64,000 bases of DNA, taken from positions 221,167 through 285,166 of the forward strand of contig NZ_STGD01000006.1 in NCBI RefSeq assembly GCF_005222755.1, in the 5' to 3' direction. The notes under the pieces were generated by a model. It was not told where the DNA came from and did no database searches. It saw nothing but the letters and a program-made list of their open reading frames with translations. The stretch comes from Roseomonas sp. HF4 (GTDB lineage: Bacteria; Pseudomonadota; Alphaproteobacteria; Acetobacterales; Acetobacteraceae). The translations under genes and the position numbers were made by a program. Positions 59,132 to 64,000 of the stretch are shown here, piece after piece. How positions within the stretch are numbered: position 1 is the stretch's first letter; each line of letters starts with the position of its first letter.

Positions 59132-60319
59132 TCACCGGCCGAAAGCGCGCTTCAGCTCGTCCACCAGGTCGGTCTTCTCCCAGGTGAAGGTGCCGCGCTC
59201 GGCATCCGGCGTGCGGCCGAAATGGCCGTAGGCGGAGGTCGGCACGTAGATCGCCCGGTTCAGGTGCAGGTGCTCGCGGATGCCGCGCGGCGACAGGTTC
59301 ACGAGCCCGTCCACGACCTTGGCGAGCTTCGCCTCGTCCACGTCGCGGCCCGTGCCGTGCAGGTCGAAATAGACGCTGAGCGGCTTCGACACGCCGATCG
59401 CGTAGGAGACCTGGATGGTGCACTTGTCGGCGAGGCCCGCGGCCACGACGTTCTTGGCGACGTAGCGGGCGGCATAGGCCGCCGAACGGTCCACCTTCGT
59501 CGGGTCCTTGCCGCTGAACGCGCCGCCGCCGTGCGGCGCCGCGCCGCCATAGGTGTCGACGATGATCTTGCGCCCGGTCAGGCCGCAGTCGCCGTCCGGG
59601 CCGCCGATCACGAACTGGCCGGTCGGGTTCACGTAGAACTCGTTGTCCTGGCACATCCAGCCGGCGGGCAGCGTGCTCTCGACGATCGGGCGCAGCAGGC
59701 GCTTGATCTCGGCCTGCTCCATGCCTTCCTCGTGCTGCGTCGAGACGACGACCGAGGTGGCGCCGACCGGCTTGCCGTCCACGTAGCGGAGCGTGACCTG
59801 CGACTTGGCGTCGGGCAGCAGGCCCTTCACGGCCACGTCGCCGTTGCGGCGCATCTCGCTGATCCGGCGCAGGATAAGGTGCGCATAGTACAGCGGCGCG
59901 GGCATCAGTTCAGGCGTCTCGGTGCAGGCGTAGCCGAACATGATGCCCTGGTCGCCGGCGCCTTCGTCCTTGTTGCCGGCGGCGTCCACGCCCTGCGCGA
60001 TGTGCGCGGACTGGGCGTGAAGGTGGCACTCGACGCTGGCGTTCTGCCAGTGGAAGCCGTCCTGCTCGTAGCCGATGTCGTGGATCGCGAGCCGCGCGAG
60101 GTGCTTCAGGTAGTCGGCGGTGACCGAGGCGGGACCGCGCACCTCGCCCGCGATGACGACGCGGTTGGTGGTGACCAGCGTCTCGCAGGCCACGCGCGAA
60201 TAGGGGTCTGCGGTCAGGAAGGCATCGAGCACGGTGTCCGAGATGCGGTCCGCCACCTTGTCGGGATGGCCCTCGGAAACGGATTCGGACGTGAACAGAT
60301 ACTCGCCGGTATCGCGCAT
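59132..60319 (-). CDS. metK: S-adenosylmethionine synthase MetK
   Basis: A 395-residue enzyme making SAM from ATP and methionine, of usual length. ATP/metal loop [40 protein letters not shown] and [20 protein letters not shown] are standard. ATG 60319 ([15 protein letters not shown]) is the family start; the frame beyond it is GC-rich leader overlapping the divergent ars promoter. Leader of about 200 bases without a recognisable SAM riboswitch. Promoter candidate at 60399-60427. Confidence 0.96.
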   Translation of the reverse strand: MRDTGEYLFTSESVSEGHPDKVADRISDTVLDAFLTADPYSRVACETLVTTNRVVIAGEVRGPASVTADYLKHLARLAIHDIGYEQDGFHWQNASVECHLHAQSAHIAQGVDAAGNKDEGAGDQGIMFGYACTETPELMPAPLYYAHLILRRISEMRRNGDVAVKGLLPDAKSQVTLRYVDGKPVGATSVVVSTQHEEGMEQAEIKRLLRPIVESTLPAGWMCQDNEFYVNPTGQFVIGGPDGDCGLTGRKIIVDTYGGAAPHGGGAFSGKDPTKVDRSAAYAARYVAKNVVAAGLADKCTIQVSYAIGVSKPLSVYFDLHGTGRDVDEAKLAKVVDGLVNLSPRGIREHLHLNRAIYVPTSAYGHFGRTPDAERGTFTWEKTDLVDELKRAFGR

Positions 60320-60398
60320 GGCTTGATTCGGCCTCTTGTCGCGGGAAATGCCGGCGGGACGCCCCGGCAGGCTGGGCCCGGGGAATCCGGGACGGGGG

Positions 60399-60427
60399 CG
60401 TATGGCAAGGGGGTGTGGCGGGGTCAA
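60399..60427 (-). promoter_or_regulatory. Sigma-70-like promoter for metK
   Basis: On the minus strand TTGACC (60427-60422), 17-base spacer, CATACG (60404-60399), about 80 bases before the metK ATG. The -10 match is only fair. Confidence 0.4.
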
Positions 60428-60516
60428 GGCAGGGGGCGCGCCGCCGGGTTCGGCCACATGGCCGGGACCGTGCCGGGGTGCCGCCGCCACGGAATTGTCA
60501 CGCAGCGATACGTCGA

Positions 60517-60542
60517 ATTCCATTATTGTGGAAATATGGAAT
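60517..60542 (+). promoter_or_regulatory. Inverted repeat over the arsR-arsC start codon, probable ArsR operator
   Basis: ATTCCAT (60517-60523), a 12-base spacer and ATGGAAT (60536-60542), a perfect 7-bp inverted repeat whose right arm includes the ATG at 60536. The AT-rich island is unlike the surrounding GC-rich DNA. A TTGTCA at 60495-60500 could serve as a -35 box. Confidence 0.5.
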
Positions 60543-61399
60543 CGATTCAGGCCGCCCTGGCCTTCGCCGCCCTCGGCCAGGCCACCCGCCTCGAGCTGAT
60601 GCGCGCCCTGCTCTCCGCCGGGCCGAACGGGCTGCCGGCGGGGAGCATCGCGTCGCAGCTCGGCGTGCCGTCCTCCACCCTGTCCTTCCATCTCCGCGCG
60701 CTGGAGCAGGCCGGGCTCGTGCAGGCGACCCGCCAGGGCCGCCTGCTGCTCTATGCCCCGCGCATCGCGGCGCTCCGCGCCCTTTTCGCCATCCTGGCCG
60801 AGGCCTGCTGCGCCGGCGATCCCGGCCGCTGCGGCGACCTCGCCCGCCTCCTGCCACCCACCACTCCGGAGGACACCGCCATGGTGCCGCCCGCCTTCAA
60901 CGTGCTGTTCCTCTGCACGCGCAATTCCGCGCGCTCGATCATGGCCGAGGCCATCCTGGCCGGCCTGCAGGGCGGGCGCTTCCGCGCCTTCTCGGCAGGG
61001 TCGGCGCCCGCGCCGGAAGGCCCACTGCCGGAGGTGCTGGCGCAGCTGCGCAGCCTCGGCCACGACGTCGCGGCGCTGCGCTCGAAATCCTGGGACGAGT
61101 TCACCGCGCCGGATGCGCCGCGGATGGATTTCGTCATCGCACTCTGCGACACGCTGAACCTGCAAGCCTGCCCGGATTTCGAGGGCACGCACGTCTCCGC
61201 CGCCTGGCCGCTGCCCGACCCCGCCAAGTTCACCGGCAGCGCGACCGAGCGCGCGACGTTGCTGAACGAGCTCTACGCCGCCCTGCACCGCCGCCTGTCC
61301 ATCTTCGCGAGCCTGCCCTTCGAGAGCCTGGACCGCATGGCGCTGAAGGCGCGGATCGACGAGCTGGCGCAGCCGCTGGCCGCGGGCGCCCGGGCATGA
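60536..61399 (+). CDS. ArsR-ArsC fusion: arsenic-responsive repressor joined to a low-molecular-weight-phosphatase-type arsenate reductase
   Basis: A 287-residue two-domain protein. Residues 1-105 are an ArsR/SmtB winged helix ([20 protein letters not shown]) without the ELCVC metal box but with Cys91, Cys92 and Cys99 ([14 protein letters not shown]), placed like the C-terminal triad of Acidithiobacillus ArsR. Residues 120-287 are an LMW-PTP-like Ars[20 protein letters not shown] gives the CX5R loop (Cys127, Arg133). GGAGGA and an in-frame ATG at 60881 (Met116) could also give free ArsC. Its stop overlaps the GAPDH start by 4 bases (ATGA). First gene of an arsenate operon. Confidence 0.9.
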   Translation: MESIQAALAFAALGQATRLELMRALLSAGPNGLPAGSIASQLGVPSSTLSFHLRALEQAGLVQATRQGRLLLYAPRIAALRALFAILAEACCAGDPGRCGDLARLLPPTTPEDTAMVPPAFNVLFLCTRNSARSIMAEAILAGLQGGRFRAFSAGSAPAPEGPLPEVLAQLRSLGHDVAALRSKSWDEFTAPDAPRMDFVIALCDTLNLQACPDFEGTHVSAAWPLPDPAKFTGSATERATLLNELYAALHRRLSIFASLPFESLDRMALKARIDELAQPLAAGARA

Positions 61400-62439
61400 G
61401 GGTCGGCATCAACGGCATGGGCCGCATCGGGCGGCTCGCGCTGCGCGCCGCGATGGGCGCCGCCGACCGCCAGCCGGACGACCCGCGCGCGGGCAACCGC
61501 CTCGACATCGTGCACGTCAACGAGGTCAAGGGCGGCGCCGCCGCCATCGCCCACCTGCTGGAATTCGACAGCGTGCAGGGCCGCTGGCGCGCGCCGATCG
61601 CGGCCGAGGACAATGCCGCCATCCGCATCGGCGACCGCCGCCTGACCTACAGCGAACACGCCAGGCCCGCCGACATCCCCTGGGGCGATCTCGGCGTCGA
61701 TATCGTGCTCGACTGCACGGGGAAGTTCCTGGATCCCGCGGCGCTGCAGGGCCATCTCGACCGCGGCGCGCAGCGCGTGGTCGTCGCCGCGCCGGTCAAG
61801 TTCGACACCGTGCTGAACGTCGTCGTCGGCGTGAACGAGCACCTCTATGACCCGACCCGCCACCCCATCGTCACCGCCGCGTCCTGCACCACCAACTGCC
61901 TCGCCCCGGTGGTCAAGGTGGTTCACGAGTCGATCGGCATCCGCCACGGCCAGATCACCACCATTCACGACCCGACCAACACCAACGTCGTGACCGATGC
62001 GCCGCACAAGGACCTGCGCCGCGCGCGCTCGGCCATGCTGTCCCTCCAGCCGACCACGACCGGCAGCGCCACCGCCATCGCGCTGATCTACCCGGAGCTG
62101 AAGGGAAAGCTTGACGGCCACGCGGTGCGCGCGCCGGTGCTCAACGCGTCCCTGACCGACTGCGTCTTCGAGATGCGGCGCGAGACGACCGCCGGCGAGG
62201 TGAACGCGCTGTTCCGCGCCGCCGCCGCCGGGCCGCTGGCCGGCATCCTCGGCATCGAGGACCGCCCCCTCGTCTCGGCCGACTATGCCGGTGACACGCG
62301 CAGCGCCGTGGTCGACGCGCCCTCCACCCTCGTCACCGACGGCACGCTGCTCAAGGTCTACGCCTGGTACGACAACGAGATGGGCTACGCCTGCCGCATG
62401 GTGGACCTCGCCTGCCACATGTGGACGGCCGGGATCTGA
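61396..62439 (+). CDS. ArsJ-associated glyceraldehyde-3-phosphate dehydrogenase
   Basis: A 347-residue GAPDH. The NAD site [17 protein letters not shown] is at the start, the catalytic Cys in [12 protein letters not shown] and the His partner in [15 protein letters not shown] sequence ([13 protein letters not shown]). In ars operons this enzyme uses arsenate in place of phosphate to form 1-arseno-3-phosphoglycerate, which ArsJ expels. The 4-base overlap with arsR-arsC and the 4-base gap to arsJ support one operon. It also resembles ordinary GAPDH, so the arsenic role rests on the neighbours. Confidence 0.93.
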   Translation: MRVGINGMGRIGRLALRAAMGAADRQPDDPRAGNRLDIVHVNEVKGGAAAIAHLLEFDSVQGRWRAPIAAEDNAAIRIGDRRLTYSEHARPADIPWGDLGVDIVLDCTGKFLDPAALQGHLDRGAQRVVVAAPVKFDTVLNVVVGVNEHLYDPTRHPIVTAASCTTNCLAPVVKVVHESIGIRHGQITTIHDPTNTNVVTDAPHKDLRRARSAMLSLQPTTTGSATAIALIYPELKGKLDGHAVRAPVLNASLTDCVFEMRRETTAGEVNALFRAAAAGPLAGILGIEDRPLVSADYAGDTRSAVVDAPSTLVTDGTLLKVYAWYDNEMGYACRMVDLACHMWTAGI

Positions 62440-62443
62440 CGCC

Positions 62444-63673
62444 ATGGCGAGCGCCGCGCCGCAGGGACTGCGCGACTACCTGGTCGTGACGCTCGCCTAT
62501 TGGGGCTTCACGCTGACCGACGGCGCGCTGCGCATGCTGGTGCTGCTTCATTTCTACCGGCTCGGCTACAGCCCCTTCACGCTCGCCTTCCTGTTCCTGC
62601 TGTACGAGGCGGCCGGCATCGGCGCGAACCTGGTGGGCGGCTGGCTCGCCACGCGCTTCGGCATCGCGCGGATGCTGGCGGTCGGGCTCGGGGCGCAGGT
62701 GACGGGGTTCCTGCTGCTCTCGGCCGTCTCGCCGGACTGGGGGGCGACGCTCTCGGTCGCCTGGGTGGTGGTGGCGCAGGGTATTTGCGGGGTGGCCAAG
62801 GACCTGACCAAGACCGCCAGCAAGTCGGCCATCAAGCTCACCGCCGGGGCGGGGAATGGTCGCCTGTTCCGCTGGGTTGCCTACTTCACCGGCAGCAAGA
62901 ACGCCATGAAGGGCGCCGGATTCTTCCTTGGCGGGCTGCTGCTCGAACTGCTGGGCTTCCGCGCCGCGCTCTGGGCGATGGCGGCGGCGCTGCTCGTCGT
63001 GCTGGCGGGCGTGCTGGTCGCGCTGCCGCCGATGATGGGCCGCGCCAGGGCGTCGCGCAGCGCGCGGGAACTGTTCGCGAAGTCGCGCGCCATCAACCTG
63101 CTTGCCGCGGCACGGGTTTTCCTTTTCGGCGCGCGGGATGTCTGGTTCGTCGTCGGCCTGCCGGTCTTCCTCTATGCCTCGGGCTGGACCTTCACGATGG
63201 TGGGCGGGTTCCTCGCGCTCTGGACCATCGGGTACGGCGTCGTGCAGGCGGCAGCACCCGCGCTGGTGCGGCGCAGCGCCGACGGGCTCAGTGCCGAGGT
63301 CCCGGCCGCGCGCCACTGGTCCGCGGCACTGGCGGCGGCGACGGCGCTGCTGGCGCTGCTCATGGCCGCCGGCGTGCCGCGCGCGGACCTCTACGTGCCG
63401 GCCGGGCTCTGCGTCTTCGGCCTGCTCTTCGCGGTGAACTCCTCGGTGCATTCCTACCTGGTGCTCGCCTATGCGGGCAGCGAGAAGGCGGCCGAGGATG
63501 TCGGCTTCTACTACGCCGCCAATGCCGCCGGGCGCTTCATGGGCACGCTGCTGTCGGGCCTGCTCTACAGCTGGGGCGGGCTGCTCGCCTGCCTTCTGGG
63601 CGCGGCGGCGATGCTCGCGCTGTGCTGGGCGGTGACGCTGCTGCTGCCGGGCGGGGCGCGGCGGCCGGGCTGA
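62444..63673 (+). CDS. arsJ: ArsJ, organoarsenical efflux MFS transporter
   Basis: A 409-residue inner-membrane MFS protein with about 11-12 helices. ArsJ-type wording: RDYLVVTLAYWGFTLTDGAL, RMLVLLHFYRLGYSPF, GVAKDLTKTASKSAIKLTAG, and AEDVGFYYAANAAGRFMGTL. It exports 1-arseno-3-phosphoglycerate, which then breaks down to arsenate outside. ATG 62444 is 4 bases after the GAPDH stop. A family A repeat (A7) follows and could terminate the operon. Confidence 0.94.
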   Translation: MASAAPQGLRDYLVVTLAYWGFTLTDGALRMLVLLHFYRLGYSPFTLAFLFLLYEAAGIGANLVGGWLATRFGIARMLAVGLGAQVTGFLLLSAVSPDWGATLSVAWVVVAQGICGVAKDLTKTASKSAIKLTAGAGNGRLFRWVAYFTGSKNAMKGAGFFLGGLLLELLGFRAALWAMAAALLVVLAGVLVALPPMMGRARASRSARELFAKSRAINLLAAARVFLFGARDVWFVVGLPVFLYASGWTFTMVGGFLALWTIGYGVVQAAAPALVRRSADGLSAEVPAARHWSAALAAATALLALLMAAGVPRADLYVPAGLCVFGLLFAVNSSVHSYLVLAYAGSEKAAEDVGFYYAANAAGRFMGTLLSGLLYSWGGLLACLLGAAAMLALCWAVTLLLPGGARRPG

Positions 63674-63691
63674 GTGCCGCGCCGAAAAAGG

Positions 63692-63800
63692 CGGGGGGAG
63701 AAGGGAACTTCTCCCCCCGCCCCCCCCCCTCAACCTTCTTTGGCGCCTGGCGCCCTACCTTCCCGGGCCGGCGCCAAGTGCCAAAGAAGGGAGGGGGATT
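63692..63800. repeat. Family A palindromic intergenic repeat, copy A7
   Basis: Hairpin GGGGGGAGAAGGGAACTTCT plus CCCCCC, CAACCTTCTTTGGCGCCTGG, CCGGCGCCAAGTGCCAAAGA, then GGGAGGGGG. The right terminal hairpin is incomplete where the IS3-type remnant begins downstream. Confidence 0.8.
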
Positions 63801-63828
63801 GGAGTGGGCCCCTGGGGCCGGACATGGG

Positions 63829-64000
63829 TCAGGCTGCAGCTTTGACAGGGCGCCGGGCCTGTTGCTCCTCGAACTGCACGGGGCTGAGGTAGCCGAGAGC
63901 CGAGTGCAGCCGCTTGCAATTCTAGACATTCTCGATGAACCGCGGGAGATCTGCGGTGACGTCCTCGAAGGTCTCGTAGGCCATCGGATACACGGCCTCG
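63829..64000 (-). pseudogene. IS3-family transposase C-terminus with an in-frame stop, cut by the window edge
   Basis: On the minus strand the last 57 codons before TGA (63831-63829) read EAVYPMAYETFEDVTADLPR...LHSALGYLSPVQFEEQQARR, the end of an IS3-type integrase-core transposase, where family members have YN before RLHSALGY. Here the Tyr codon is TAG (63924-63922; one base change from TAC), splitting the protein. The 5' part lies outside the window. The element end, perhaps near the GC-rich sequence at 63805-63828, cannot be fixed because no second copy is visible. Confidence 0.8.

Noticed and set aside
60320..60535. SAM riboswitch in the metK leader
   Set aside because: I looked for SAM-I, SAM-II and SAM/SAH-like cores on the minus strand and saw only GC-rich pairing with no matching conserved bases. 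An Infernal scan against Rfam would decide.
1..64000. tRNA, rRNA or phage attachment genes
   Set aside because: No tRNA cloverleaf, CCA-ended acceptor or rRNA-like block was recognised by eye on either strand; tRNAscan-SE would settle it.

Overview
The window is chromosomal DNA of a very GC-rich alphaproteobacterium, most likely of the Acetobacteraceae (Roseomonas-like). This is inferred from a base composition of about 70% GC by eye, the alphaproteobacterial order tsaE-amgK-murU-addB-addA, the PhaR and PraR-type regulators, and many orphan Bug/TctC and family-5 solute receptors. I ran no database search; names rest on motifs and family knowledge.

Layout. 1-3.6 kb: end of phaR, an XRE regulator, a family-5 solute-binding protein and a DUF6152/DUF6644 pair. 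3.8-7.8 kb (minus): rhodanese and phnE-phnE-phnD-phnC behind a three-repeat Pho box, so a phosphate-starvation phosphonate/phosphite-type importer. 8-13.5 kb (plus): a Bug receptor, two tandem paralogous family-5 receptors each followed by a 71-nt element, NIPSNAP and CidA. 13.7-22.2 kb (minus): an apparently uncharacterised run of ATC-hydrolase-like protein, methyltransferase, Bug, family-5 receptor, ATZ/TRZ-type amidohydrolase, Bug, enolase-superfamily enzyme and EamA exporter. 22.2-27.6 kb: lipoprotein, DUF805 protein, amidase, then aldolase-amidase-AtzH-like. 27.7-41.7 kb: hrpB, HtrA-like protease, a two-component pair, purH, carbonic anhydrase, rmuC, nucleoside transporter, class III aminotransferase and an M20 hydrolase. 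42-52.3 kb: addA, addB, murU, amgK, tsaE (minus) and a ferredoxin/flavodoxin reductase-like flavoprotein. 52.4-60.3 kb: persulfide-dioxygenase-like protein, SDRs, M20 peptidase, MaoC hydratase, LOG, trmB and metK. 60.5-63.7 kb: an arsenate operon made of an ArsR-ArsC fusion, GAPDH and ArsJ. The right edge carries a broken IS3-type transposase.

Working together: arsRC/GAPDH/ArsJ should convert arsenate to 1-arseno-3-phosphoglycerate and export it. AmgK/MurU recycle peptidoglycan sugars. AddAB repairs double-strand breaks. The minus-strand run at 13.7-22.2 kb and the 25-27.6 kb cluster look like uptake plus hydrolysis of amide or N-heterocyclic compounds whose identity is unknown.

The most unusual content is non-coding. 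Family A (seven copies) and family B (four copies) are dispersed multi-hairpin repeats filling intergenic gaps, and several place a hairpin over or next to a start codon. Family C is a 71-nt element in two equal-length copies after the tandem receptor genes, with three fully compensated base-pair changes in its second stem. No tRNA, rRNA or CRISPR array was seen. The only gene-free stretch over 300 bases (41659-41979) is a family B repeat.
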